Assembly: GCA_900768915.1 (NCBI GenBank)
Contig: CAAGEQ010000011.1
Location: 1-54,689, forward strand
Direction of reading: 5' to 3'
Origin: Candidatus Gastranaerophilales bacterium
Lineage (GTDB): Bacteria > Cyanobacteriota > Vampirovibrionia > Gastranaerophilales > Gastranaerophilaceae
DNA length: 54,689 bases
Positions within the stretch are counted from its first letter, which is position 1, and the number at the start of each line of letters is the position of its first letter. Below the pieces are notes generated by a model, which saw only the letters and a program-made list of their open reading frames with translations, was not told the DNA's origin and made no database searches. The translations under genes and the position numbers were made by a program. Positions 18,241-27,369 of the stretch are shown here, piece by piece.

Positions 18241-19605
18241 ATGGCAGTAAACAAAGTTGAATATAAACTAGATAGTAGTACTGAAGGCTTTGCAGCAGCA
18301 GGTGATACTGTAACTGTAAAAAGTAGTAATGCCACAACTATAAAAAAAGATGTTGATGAAGGCAATACACAAGAATTAAGTAGTGGTCAAAGATTTTTCC
18401 TAAATAACAAAATTCAATCTAATGACAATGTAGATTATGAAGGTGAAGATAATCCAAATGGAGAAGAATTACCTGATATAAATGGAAATAAAAAATCAGG
18501 TGATAAAACTGGTTCAGCAATTTCTGCAGTCAGTGCAGTTGCAACGACTGGAGCAACAATGTTTGCTGCAGGTGTTTTAGCAAATTCACAACCATTATTA
18601 GCAGCGATGTGTGCACCAATAGCACCAGTAGTTGGAGGATTAGAATCTACACTAAGTACAGTTGCTCTAGCAGGTGCTACAGTTTTTGACCCATTATTAG
18701 TACAAAGAATGTCTTTAAACTCAAATGCAAATTCATATATGTCAGAAATTGATGAATCAATCGATTCAATCAATGAAGATATAGAAACTTTAAGTGCATT
18801 ATTGGAAGGTTCCCAAACAACTGAAGGAAACGGAACAACAGAAGAAACAGGTGAGACTGGTGAAACAGGTGAAACAGGAGAAGCTGAACCTACTCAACCT
18901 GATAATACAGAAGTTTTAACACAAATAGAAGAATTAAATGCACAACTTGCTGAATGTGAAGCAAAAGGTGATACCGAAGGGGCTGATGCAATAAGAGCAC
19001 AGATTGAAGTACTTCAAGCAAGTATTAATGGTACAGAAGGCTCAAATGAAAATGAAGAAGATGATCCTATTCAATTAGCGATACAGAACAATGAACTTGC
19101 AAATAGTCGTTTCGAACAGAGTAGTAATGCTGCTGAAAAATTATCTGAAGGTACAGAGTTAGGTTCTATCGGTGCCACAAATACGACTTTATTAGGTGCT
19201 TGCACAGCAGTTTCTGCAACAATGATTGGTAAAGCACAAATAGGTGCAGTTCCATTCTTTGTAGCACAAGCGGCTGTAGGTAGTGCTTTATGTATTGAAT
19301 CAACAGTAAAATTCGGCACAGCAACAGGCATTATGGCAGCAAAAACAGGTTTAGAATTTGCTTGTGGTGCAAAAGGTAAAGATGTTAACAATAAATTATC
19401 AGAAATGAACGATCCACTAGAAGCACATAATGATTTAATTTCACAATTTGAATCAAAATCAAAAGAATCCGAAAACAATAGTGGCGACACATCTGCACCA
19501 ACAACAACTGCTCCTACAACAACACCAACATCAGGCACATCAGGTGGTTCAAATGGAAGTTCTGGAGGTTCTTCAGGTGGTTCATCTGGTAATTCAAACA
19601 CATAA
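18241..19605 (+). CDS. Orphan protein with two hydrophobic hairpins, coiled coils and low-complexity tail
   Basis: 454 residues, not recognised as a known family. There is no Sec signal peptide: the first 90 residues are polar. Hydrophobic Ala/Gly-rich region 1 spans about residues 91-149 and region 2 about 311-376; each could form a helical hairpin. Between them is a helical stretch (about 160-188), a GET repeat (203-214: GETGETGETGE) and a second coiled-coil-like helix (about 222-265). The C-terminus (about 415-454) is T/P- then G/S-rich. Paired hydrophobic segments plus coiled coils recall pore-forming translocators of type III secretion (IpaB/YopB class), but no sequence identity to them was seen. 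A calpain-like protease gene follows. Function unknown. Confidence 0.8.
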   Translation: MAVNKVEYKLDSSTEGFAAAGDTVTVKSSNATTIKKDVDEGNTQELSSGQRFFLNNKIQSNDNVDYEGEDNPNGEELPDINGNKKSGDKTGSAISAVSAVATTGATMFAAGVLANSQPLLAAMCAPIAPVVGGLESTLSTVALAGATVFDPLLVQRMSLNSNANSYMSEIDESIDSINEDIETLSALLEGSQTTEGNGTTEETGETGETGETGEAEPTQPDNTEVLTQIEELNAQLAECEAKGDTEGADAIRAQIEVLQASINGTEGSNENEEDDPIQLAIQNNELANSRFEQSSNAAEKLSEGTELGSIGATNTTLLGACTAVSATMIGKAQIGAVPFFVAQAAVGSALCIESTVKFGTATGIMAAKTGLEFACGAKGKDVNNKLSEMNDPLEAHNDLISQFESKSKESENNSGDTSAPTTTAPTTTPTSGTSGGSNGSSGGSSGGSSGNSNT

Positions 19606-19731
19606 TAAATATTTAAAATAGATAATAAATTTCACTTAACATTTCTTAATATTTGGTAGAACTCAACCTTTATTAAAGAATTTTTAGTTAAATTAATAAC
19701 AAATTTTATATTTAGCAGTTTTAAAATCAAT

Positions 19732-20490
19732 ATGGAGTATGAAAACTGTTATAAACCAATTTCCCATAAAGAAATACAAGGACTAAGAAATGCTACACAA
19801 GTATTTTCAGACTGTTATCTTGTATCATCTATCAATTCACTAACAAGAAATAGTGATGGCAGACAAATTCTTAAAGAAAATATCCAAAAATCAATTATTA
19901 GTGGGAAACCTCAATACAAAATCAAATTTCAGAATATATACGATTCACCAAAAGATATTTTTGTAACAAAATCAGATTTTTCAGAATTATCAAAAACTTC
20001 CTCAGATTTTCTAGAAGTCGTTTGTGAAAATAAAACTTTAAAAGCAGTAGAAATTGCTATGGGTAAAGTTGTTGATAGTCATCCATTGTTAAAATCATTA
20101 TTCAATAGAATGGCTGATTGCGAACAAAGTTTTGAATATAATAATCCTAGCAGATTTTTTAAAATTTTCACAGGGAAAGAACCAACAGTATTAAATGAAA
20201 AAACACTAAACTTAAGTTTAAGAGGTAAAAGAGAAAAAACTTTTCAACTACTAGATGATATAGAAAAATCGAATGGTGAACATTCATTTGTCGCAGGAAC
20301 AAGTGTTGTTCATCACCCAAAACTAACAAATTGGCATTGCTATGTTTTAGAAAAAGTCAATCTAAAAGAAGACAAAATTCAGTTATATAATCAAAGAGAA
20401 GGAAAAAGTTTTTCAATAAACGCTGAAACATTTATACGACATTTTAAATTCCTAGTTGGATTGTTACCAAAAGATTTTAAAACAAAATAA
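19732..20490 (+). CDS. Calpain-like (C2 family) cysteine protease, orphan
   Basis: 252 residues, no signal peptide, no obvious ribosome site. The papain-fold triad can be placed: Cys28 in SDCYLVSSINSL (compare DCWLLAAL of calpains), His202 in NWHCYVLEKV (compare HAYTV) and Asn220 in IQLYNQREG (compare LRNPWG). SFVAGTS (about residues 185-191) ahead of the His matches the LVAGTS-like strand of bacterial calpain domains. The middle region (about 60-180) is divergent. It lies downstream of the hydrophobic orphan at 18241 and is followed by a bidirectional terminator. Bacterial calpain-like domains are frequent in secreted effectors. Catalytic activity and target are inference. Confidence 0.7.
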   Translation: MEYENCYKPISHKEIQGLRNATQVFSDCYLVSSINSLTRNSDGRQILKENIQKSIISGKPQYKIKFQNIYDSPKDIFVTKSDFSELSKTSSDFLEVVCENKTLKAVEIAMGKVVDSHPLLKSLFNRMADCEQSFEYNNPSRFFKIFTGKEPTVLNEKTLNLSLRGKREKTFQLLDDIEKSNGEHSFVAGTSVVHHPKLTNWHCYVLEKVNLKEDKIQLYNQREGKSFSINAETFIRHFKFLVGLLPKDFKTK

Positions 20491-20521
20491 AAGAACGGCT
20501 ATTTAATCATAACCGTTCTTT
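20490..20521. terminator. Bidirectional terminator
   Basis: AAAGAACGG-c-TAT / ATA-a-CCGTTCTTT forms a symmetrical hairpin between two convergent genes, the cysteine protease and the winged-helix protein. Confidence 0.85.
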
Positions 20522-20539
20522 CTTACTATTCTTAAAAAA

Positions 20540-20779
20540 CTATTTTAATTTTACAGAAACTGATCTGATTTTTTTCGTATATTCGATTTTATCTTCTCTT
20601 GATAACCAACCTAAACCCATTTCTGTAAAGTTACCATAAAGGTCTAAATCTTTTTTCATTTTTGAGATTGATACTTCCCCTTTGTCTGATAAGTAATTGT
20701 AAATTAAACCTGCAGCATTGATAATTTCTTGATGAATATCTGCATCAGGTGCCAATGTTTTTCTTCTCAATAATGACAT
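20540..20779 (-). CDS. Small winged-helix protein (DUF2582-like)
   Basis: 79 residues with GGAG before the ATG. The pattern INAAGLIYNYLSDKGEVSISKMKKDL and MGLGWLSREDKIEY is that of the short winged helix-turn-helix proteins grouped as DUF2582 (helix, recognition-like helix, then a GWL wing with a charged tail). These are presumed DNA-binding proteins of unknown target, common in anaerobes. It is monocistronic, convergent with the protease gene and divergent from the helicase gene. Confidence 0.7.
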   Translation of the reverse strand: MSLLRRKTLAPDADIHQEIINAAGLIYNYLSDKGEVSISKMKKDLDLYGNFTEMGLGWLSREDKIEYTKKIRSVSVKLK

Positions 20780-20882
20780 TTTTGTCTCCTTTTACTTAAT
20801 TTTACACACGACATAAGATAATATAATAATATTTTAAAAAACTGTTTTGTGCAAGATTATTTAATGTTAAAATATAAATTAT

Positions 20883-23800
20883 ATGATTTTAAATAAAATA
20901 TCTGACAAAACAAATTCTAAACTAATTGCTCAAAAATACGCAGACATAATAAATTCAGGAGTTTCATCTTCTGAGATTTTAGTGTTAACCTTTAATGGAA
21001 TTTCTAAGAAAAATATTATTGAAAATATTTTAAACTTAACAAAAAATAACATTCTTTCAAATATTAAAATTTTCACCTTCAATGGATTAATCCATAATTC
21101 TATACTAGAAAATTGGGCATTTATAGAAAACAATCTAAGCGATACAAATACATCAATTCTTCCAAATCTTTTAGGACTTGAAATTACGCAATATATTCTT
21201 AAACAAATACTAAAAAATAAAGATGTAAAAGGATATAACTCAAAAAAATCACTTCTTCATCAAATATTTAAAAGATACCAAATTATCGTATATAATGACC
21301 TTTCAGAAGATGAAATAGAAAAAAAATCAAAAATTCTAAAAGAGTCATTTGCAGAAGATGCATCACAAATAATTCAAGAATATAAAGCAAAAACTATAAG
21401 TTTACGTAGTTTTGACAATCTTAGACAATGCCAAATTTTCAAATATTTATATACAAAAACAACTACTTTTAACAACATAAAATACCTACTGGTCGAAGAT
21501 GCAGATGAATGTACCCCTTTAATAATTGATTTCATTAAAACTATTTCACCAAATCTAAAAAACCATTTGATAATCTTAGATAAAAATGGTGGTAGCAGAT
21601 GTGGCTATCTTGGAGCAGACCTGAATGCTTCTCAAAAATTTGAAAATATCTTTAATGAAAAAATTATTGATAAATATAATGACTCAGAAAATATTCAAAA
21701 CCTAATTAAGAATATAACAAATAACGAAAAAAATATTATTAAAAACCTTTCTGTTCAATCTTTATCAAAAAGATTAGATATGATGGATTTTGCAGTAAAC
21801 ACTGTTAAACAGTTATTAGACAATGACATTCTCCCATCTGATATATCTATCATCACGCCTATTCAAGATAAAATGCTAAAATTTACTTTTTTAGAAAATT
21901 TTAAAGATGATAACGTACAATTTTTAACTGGTTCAGAGAAACTTAATGACAATCCACTTGTAAAAGCAACTCTAACAGTCTTAAAACTATCTATATCAAA
22001 ACAAATTGAAGAGTACGAATTAAGAACAATTTTATCAAAATACTTAGGTATCCCTATCAAAAATTGCAAAAAGATTTTTTCTGAATACAAAAAGAATAAT
22101 GAATTAATCCCAACAGATTTGGGAATTTACACAGACATATTTAAAAATTTCTGTACAACATTAAATAAAATAAAACAAAGCAATACCACATTATCAGAAA
22201 AAGCATATTATACATACTCGAATGTATTTAAAACTGCAAATAAAAATGATTTAACAAAATTCAACTTTTTCTTAAAAGAATTAAAAGATTTTGAAAAAGC
22301 ATTCAAAACTACAAAAGACATTGAAGATGATATTATTACACAAATAGAAAACTCTATAATTTCAGAAAATCCATATTCAAGCAAAGACATTGAAAAAGAT
22401 AAAATAATTATCTCGACACCACAAAAAATTATTGATAACAAAGTCAAAACAAAATACCAAATATGGTTAGACACATCCTCTCTTGAATGGGTTAAAACTG
22501 ATATAGGTCCACTCTACAATGCTTGGGTATTTCAAAAAGATTGGAATAAAAACGATTACACAATAGAAGATAATATTAAATTATCGAACAAAAAAACTGC
22601 CAAAATTCTAAGAAAACTAATGCTTAATACAGAAAATATAATTGCTCTATCAAGCCTTTTTGATACACAAGGTGCTGAAAATTTTGGTGGAATAGAAACA
22701 TATCTTATTCCAGAAAAACAAGAAAAAATTATAACAAAGAAACCAAAATTTCACATTATACCAAGAGATGACCAAAAGCCTGTTTTAGAATATAAAAAAG
22801 AACAAATGGCAATTTCGGCAGTTCCTGGAGCAGGAAAAACAACAATATTACTAGCACTAATACTTAAACTATTAGAAAAAGGAATAAATCCTGAAAACAT
22901 ATATGTTTTAACCTATATGGAATCAGCCGCTAGAAACTTCAAAGATAGAATCAAATCTGTAAACCCAAATTCTTCTAAACTACCAAATATTAGTACTATT
23001 CACGGTTTAGCATTAAGAATTTTAAAAGAAAATTCTAATTTTGAAAGAATTGGACTTAACCCTGATTTTGAGATTTGTGATGATACGCAAAGAGGACGAA
23101 TCATTAAATCATTATCTAAAAATTTATCAAAACAAGATGCCGAAGAATTTGACAGAGCAATATCAGTTTTAAAGTTAAGTGGTGCAGAATTAAATATAGA
23201 AAAAAATCCTCAAATATCACATTTAATAAAATTAAATAAAGGTAGTTATAATGATATGAAACTATCTAGGTTTTTAAAATTCTTTTATAACTATCAAAAC
23301 TTATTAACACAAAACAATCTTATTGATTATGATGATATTTTAACTTCTGCTGTAAGACTTCTTGAAGAAAATGACGACATTCTAAAATATTACCAAAATA
23401 TTTGCGAATATATAATAGAAGATGAAGCACAAGATTCATCTTCTATACAACAGAAACTAATAAATCTCTTAAGCAACAAATACAAGAATTTAATTCGTTG
23501 TGGAGATATAAACCAAGCAATTACAACAACATTCACAAATGCAGATACAGAAGGTTTTAAACGATTTATAGAAAATTCTCAACGTGTAGATATGAATTGT
23601 TCTCAAAGATGTAGTAAAGGTGTTTGGGAACTTGCAAACTCTCTAGTAAAATTTGGTAACTCAAAACTAAAAGAGCCTTTTTATGAAATATATATGCAAC
23701 CTGTAGAAGGTAGAAACCCTGTTGAAGAAAAACCATTATTTTCAAATATATATGAAAATATACAAGAAGAAAAAATACAAATAACTAAAACAATAAAATC

Positions 23801-24719
23801 ACTCTTAAAAGAAAAACCAAATTGCACAATAGGAATTTTGTTAAGAAATAATTACCAAGTTAATAGTTGGGCAACTTACATAAATGATTCTGGACTAAAT
23901 GCTATAACAAGAAATGAATGTCTTGCTCAAAAAACAATCTTCAAAGTGATATTTTCAATTCTAAAACTAATTGAGAATCCATTTGATAACAAAGTTTGTG
24001 CCAACACCTATAAATCAATGGCAGAATGTGGCTTTTACAAACTTCATCTTGATAAAATAATCGAAAATTATGAAACTGATTTTATATCATTAGATAACGA
24101 CAATATTCAAGACCAAGATTTAGCACGTTTCCATTGGGATATGAACTATTGGTTATCTTACCCTGAACTAACCATTGATGAGTTAGCACTAAAAATAGGC
24201 ATGAACTATTTTTCAGAAGAAATAGCAAAATCAAACATTTATCTAATTTCTACTTTATGTGCAAAATTAAATAATAACGGTTTTGCTTCAACTATTCAAA
24301 GATTAGAAGAACTATCAAACAGACCATCATTAAGTGGTTTCAAATTCTTCTCTGAAGATGAAGAAGATAAAACTAATGGTAAAATTCAAATTATGACATT
24401 ACACAAATCTAAAGGTGATGAATTTGACTACGTATTTTTACCTGAGATGAACGAAAAGAATTTAACATTAGATATATCAAAATTAGATTTAAAAAAATCT
24501 TCAAACTTCATGGAAAATGTTCGTGCGTTAAACAACAACTACAGTCCTAAAACAGAAAACGAGTTAAAAACATTCTTAGTTTCTGAAAATTACAGATTGC
24601 TATACGTTGCAATAACTAGAGCAAAACAACGACTTTATATTTCAACTCACAAAAAAGAAACATACTATGGAAAAACAAAAGATTCTCAACCAAGTATTAT
24701 TTTTGACGAACTACTTTAA
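20883..24719 (+). CDS. Double superfamily-I (UvrD-like) helicase: inactive N-half plus active C-half
   Basis: 1,278 residues. The C-terminal half holds a complete UvrD/Rep helicase: Q-motif region RDDQKPVLEY, Walker A AVPGAGKTT (about 645), Ia VLTYMESAARNF, Ib STIHGLALRIL, DEAQD (about 846), III LIRCGDINQAI, V MTLHKSKGDEFDYVFLPE (about 1170) and VI LLYVAITRAKQRLY (about 1240). The N-terminal half looks like the same fold without Walker A: ILVLTFNGISKKNIIENI resembles Ia, FTFNGLIHNSILENW resembles Ib, LLVEDADECTPLIIDF (about 203) resembles motif II and HLIILDKNGGSRCGYLGAD resembles III. No RecB-type nuclease domain is visible. No ribosome site; TAAAAT lies just upstream, so it may be leaderless. 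Probable role: DNA unwinding in repair. Confidence 0.85.
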   Translation: MILNKISDKTNSKLIAQKYADIINSGVSSSEILVLTFNGISKKNIIENILNLTKNNILSNIKIFTFNGLIHNSILENWAFIENNLSDTNTSILPNLLGLEITQYILKQILKNKDVKGYNSKKSLLHQIFKRYQIIVYNDLSEDEIEKKSKILKESFAEDASQIIQEYKAKTISLRSFDNLRQCQIFKYLYTKTTTFNNIKYLLVEDADECTPLIIDFIKTISPNLKNHLIILDKNGGSRCGYLGADLNASQKFENIFNEKIIDKYNDSENIQNLIKNITNNEKNIIKNLSVQSLSKRLDMMDFAVNTVKQLLDNDILPSDISIITPIQDKMLKFTFLENFKDDNVQFLTGSEKLNDNPLVKATLTVLKLSISKQIEEYELRTILSKYLGIPIKNCKKIFSEYKKNNELIPTDLGIYTDIFKNFCTTLNKIKQSNTTLSEKAYYTYSNVFKTANKNDLTKFNFFLKELKDFEKAFKTTKDIEDDIITQIENSIISENPYSSKDIEKDKIIISTPQKIIDNKVKTKYQIWLDTSSLEWVKTDIGPLYNAWVFQKDWNKNDYTIEDNIKLSNKKTAKILRKLMLNTENIIALSSLFDTQGAENFGGIETYLIPEKQEKIITKKPKFHIIPRDDQKPVLEYKKEQMAISAVPGAGKTTILLALILKLLEKGINPENIYVLTYMESAARNFKDRIKSVNPNSSKLPNISTIHGLALRILKENSNFERIGLNPDFEICDDTQRGRIIKSLSKNLSKQDAEEFDRAISVLKLSGAELNIEKNPQISHLIKLNKGSYNDMKLSRFLKFFYNYQNLLTQNNLIDYDDILTSAVRLLEENDDILKYYQNICEYIIEDEAQDSSSIQQKLINLLSNKYKNLIRCGDINQAITTTFTNADTEGFKRFIENSQRVDMNCSQRCSKGVWELANSLVKFGNSKLKEPFYEIYMQPVEGRNPVEEKPLFSNIYENIQEEKIQITKTIKSLLKEKPNCTIGILLRNNYQVNSWATYINDSGLNAITRNECLAQKTIFKVIFSILKLIENPFDNKVCANTYKSMAECGFYKLHLDKIIENYETDFISLDNDNIQDQDLARFHWDMNYWLSYPELTIDELALKIGMNYFSEEIAKSNIYLISTLCAKLNNNGFASTIQRLEELSNRPSLSGFKFFSEDEEDKTNGKIQIMTLHKSKGDEFDYVFLPEMNEKNLTLDISKLDLKKSSNFMENVRALNNNYSPKTENELKTFLVSENYRLLYVAITRAKQRLYISTHKKETYYGKTKDSQPSIIFDELL

Positions 24720-25520
24720 TCTTTTCATTTTTAATTTAATTATTTTATTTAAAATTGTTTGAGGTAATTTTGAGAATATAGAAGCAATCACAGAATCCAT
24801 ACCAATACAATATGATGGTTTAGGATTTTTGCGTTTTTCAATTCTTACAATTTTTTCAACAAATTTTTGTACATTATATCCTTGTTTTTCATTTTTCAAT
24901 GCATTAGTTTTTAAATAATTAGTTTCGGAAGAATAATCTTTGCAAGCATTTATAATTGTTTCATTCTCTTTGATAGATTTTGACCATAATGGTGTTGCAA
25001 CAACTCCTGGTTTAATAGAAATTACTTTTATGTTTTTCTTTGTTTCTAATGATAAAGCATTAAACAATATATCTAAACTTCTTTTTGATGCACAATAAGG
25101 TGAAATAAATGGAAATATTCCAAAACTAGCCATTGAACTAATATTGATAATTTTCCCATCATCTAATAAAGATAGTAAATTTTGACTAAATCCAACATGT
25201 CCAAATACATTTACATCAAATTGTCTGCGTAATTCATCAACAGGAATACACTCTAAAGCACCTGCGACAACACATCCAGCGACATTAAATAAAGTATCTA
25301 TTTTATTGGTCTTTGATTTTATAAAATCAATTGCTTTTTCAATTGTTTCAGGCTTATTATAATCCACATAAAATGGAATAATATTAGAAGAAATTCGTTT
25401 TAATTCTTCTATCTTTTCAGAATTTCTATATCCAGCAAAAACGATATTATCTTTTGCAAAATATTTAACTAATTCGTAACCTATACCAGAGGTTGCACCT
25501 GTAATTACGTAAGTTTTCAT
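24711..25520 (-). CDS. Short-chain dehydrogenase/reductase
   Basis: 269 residues, classical SDR. The NAD(P) motif is TGATSGIGYELVKYF (TGxxxGIG) at the N-terminus. The structural motif NVAG, the catalytic serine in INISSMASFG, and YCASKRSLD (YxxxK, about residue 150) follow, then KPGVVATPLW. The substrate cannot be told. It resembles retinol-dehydrogenase-like or fatty-acyl SDRs by its C-terminal extension. Its last nine bases overlap the helicase stop on the other strand, with no terminator between the convergent genes. Confidence 0.88.
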   Translation of the reverse strand: MKTYVITGATSGIGYELVKYFAKDNIVFAGYRNSEKIEELKRISSNIIPFYVDYNKPETIEKAIDFIKSKTNKIDTLFNVAGCVVAGALECIPVDELRRQFDVNVFGHVGFSQNLLSLLDDGKIINISSMASFGIFPFISPYCASKRSLDILFNALSLETKKNIKVISIKPGVVATPLWSKSIKENETIINACKDYSSETNYLKTNALKNEKQGYNVQKFVEKIVRIEKRKNPKPSYCIGMDSVIASIFSKLPQTILNKIIKLKMKRLK

Positions 25521-25578
25521 ACAATGATTTTAACATAAATAATATAAATAAATATTCGTTATTTCATATTCAATATGA

Positions 25579-25584
25579 TATAAT
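25579..25584 (+). promoter_or_regulatory. -10 box placing the uvrC transcript start at its ATG
   Basis: A perfect TATAAT is separated by seven bases from the uvrC ATG, so transcription should begin on or next to the start codon. No ribosome site is present. No convincing -35 box is seen. Confidence 0.55.
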
Positions 25585-25591
25585 CTGATTG

Positions 25592-27250
25592 ATGAACAAA
25601 GAATTAGAAGAAAGTTTAAAATTAGTTCCAACACTCCCTGGCTGTTATATATATTATGACAAAAACGGAGAAATAATTTATGTTGGAAAAGCAAAGAATT
25701 TAAAACGCAGAGTTTCTAGTTATTTTCACAAAAAACATGATAGAGTAAAAGTTGCAGTTCTTGTTTCAAAGATTGAAAAAATGGAATACATCATTACTGA
25801 TTCCGAAGTTGAAGCATTGATTTTAGAGGCACATTTAATAAAGAAACATAAACCGAAATATAATATTTTATTAAAAGATGATAAAAAATATCCTTATTTT
25901 TTAATTACAGATGAAGATTATCCTAGAATAACAGTTGTTCGTAAAAAAAATATCAATCCTGATAAAGGAAAATTTTATGGACCTTATACAAATAGTCGTG
26001 CAATGTATTCTACACTAGATTTTCTAAAAAAAATTTTTCCTTTAAAACAATGTAAAACTCCAAAATTTTCAAATAGACCTTGCCTGTACTACCATATAGG
26101 CAAATGTATGGCACCATGTCAAGGTAAAGTAACACCTCAAGAATATCAAAATATCGTGGCTCAAGTTGAGTTATTTTTATCTGGTAAACAAACAGAACTT
26201 ATTAAAAAATTGAAAACTCAAATGGAAGAATACGCAAAGAATGAACAATATAAAAAGGCTGCAAGAATGCGTGATAGTTATCTTGATTTGCAAAAAACAC
26301 TTGAACATCAAAAAGTTGTATACGAAAATGCTAGACTTAATGAAGATATTATTGCTGTTATATATGAAGAAGGTATCTTTGCAGTAACAATACTACTAAT
26401 TAGAGAAGGTCGTCTAATTGATAAAAAAGATTTTACGTATTTTGTCGAAAATGAAGACAAAGACGAATTTTTCAAAACATTCTTCCAAGAATATTATTCA
26501 ACACTTATGCTTGAATTTCCTGACAAAATTGTATCTACGGATTTGGAAAACATTGGTGACAAACAACTTTATCAAGATTGGTTAGAAATAATTTCACATA
26601 AAAAAATCAAAATCAGTTATGGCAAATCTAAACAAGGTCGAGAACTTGCTCAACTTGCACAAAAAAATGTTCAGAACTTGTTTGAAAATGCTCGAATAAA
26701 AAAACTTGCCAGTATAAGAGATGATTTTAATGAAGTTGGTGCATATTTACAAGAAACACTAAAATTGACAAACTTCCCTAACAGAATTGAATGCTATGAT
26801 ATTTCACATATTCAAGGTACAAATACAGTTGCATCAATGGTTGTATTCTACAATGGAATGAGTAAAAAAACTGCATACAAAAAATTTAAACTCAAAACGA
26901 CAGAGGGGAAACCTGACGACTTTTTATCAATGAAAGAAGTATTAACAAGAAGACTTTCAAGATTAGGAGAAAAGAACTGGGAAAAACCAGATTTAATAAT
27001 TATTGATGGTGGTAAAGGTCAATTATCCTCTGTTATGGAAGTTGTTGAAGAAATGGGAATAACTGGCATAGATTTTGTATCACTAGCAAAAAGAGAAGAA
27101 GAAGTATTTTTGCCACATCAATCAAAATCAATTCGTATTCCAATGAATTCAAATGCAATGTTCCTAATCCAAAGAATACGTGATGAAGCACACAGATTTG
27201 CAATAACATACCACCGTTCACTACGTTCAAAAGCATTGAAGAAAAAATAA
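25592..27250 (+). CDS. uvrC: Excinuclease ABC subunit C, without C-terminal HhH domain
   Basis: 552 residues (E. coli UvrC is about 610). An N-terminal GIY-YIG nuclease (PGCYIYYDKNGEIIYVGKAKNLKRR, 3' incision) is followed by the Cys-containing region (LPLKQCK, CLYYHIGKCMAPC), the UVR motif (about residues 205-235, UvrB binding) and the RNase H-like 5'-incision domain (ECYDISHIQG, IIDGGKGQL). The protein ends just after RDEAHRFAITYHRSLRSKALKKK-type sequence. The usual next segment, with two helix-hairpin-helix motifs (IPGIGPKRR), is absent, and no frame downstream restores it. It is probably still active in nucleotide excision repair. Confidence 0.93.
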   Translation: MNKELEESLKLVPTLPGCYIYYDKNGEIIYVGKAKNLKRRVSSYFHKKHDRVKVAVLVSKIEKMEYIITDSEVEALILEAHLIKKHKPKYNILLKDDKKYPYFLITDEDYPRITVVRKKNINPDKGKFYGPYTNSRAMYSTLDFLKKIFPLKQCKTPKFSNRPCLYYHIGKCMAPCQGKVTPQEYQNIVAQVELFLSGKQTELIKKLKTQMEEYAKNEQYKKAARMRDSYLDLQKTLEHQKVVYENARLNEDIIAVIYEEGIFAVTILLIREGRLIDKKDFTYFVENEDKDEFFKTFFQEYYSTLMLEFPDKIVSTDLENIGDKQLYQDWLEIISHKKIKISYGKSKQGRELAQLAQKNVQNLFENARIKKLASIRDDFNEVGAYLQETLKLTNFPNRIECYDISHIQGTNTVASMVVFYNGMSKKTAYKKFKLKTTEGKPDDFLSMKEVLTRRLSRLGEKNWEKPDLIIIDGGKGQLSSVMEVVEEMGITGIDFVSLAKREEEVFLPHQSKSIRIPMNSNAMFLIQRIRDEAHRFAITYHRSLRSKALKKK

Positions 27251-27322
27251 ACAATTAACCTTGTTTTAAATTTTGATATACATCAATATCTCTATATTTT
27301 AAAATCTTAGCAGGAATAGTAT
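27251..27322. other. AT-rich spacer after uvrC
   Basis: No gene or clear terminator is visible here. This begins a 676-base non-coding interval (to 27926) that is mostly occupied by the repeat elements listed separately. Confidence 0.5.
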
Positions 27323-27339
27323 GTCAGGCTATGCCTGAC
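27323..27339. repeat. Short palindromic repeat GTCAGGC-tat-GCCTGAC
   Basis: A perfect 7-bp stem. The following GCCTGACAAAATATA is repeated at 42473-42487. The same stem forms the terminator at 45160-45188. Probably a small dispersed palindromic repeat family. Confidence 0.65.
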
Positions 27340-27369
27340 AAAATATATAGATTTAATTTGTTTAATTTT

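Noticed and set aside
18841..18882. Short tandem repeat that might suggest a CRISPR or microsatellite
   Set aside because: It encodes the in-frame GET repeat of the 18241 protein; no spacers or regular array.
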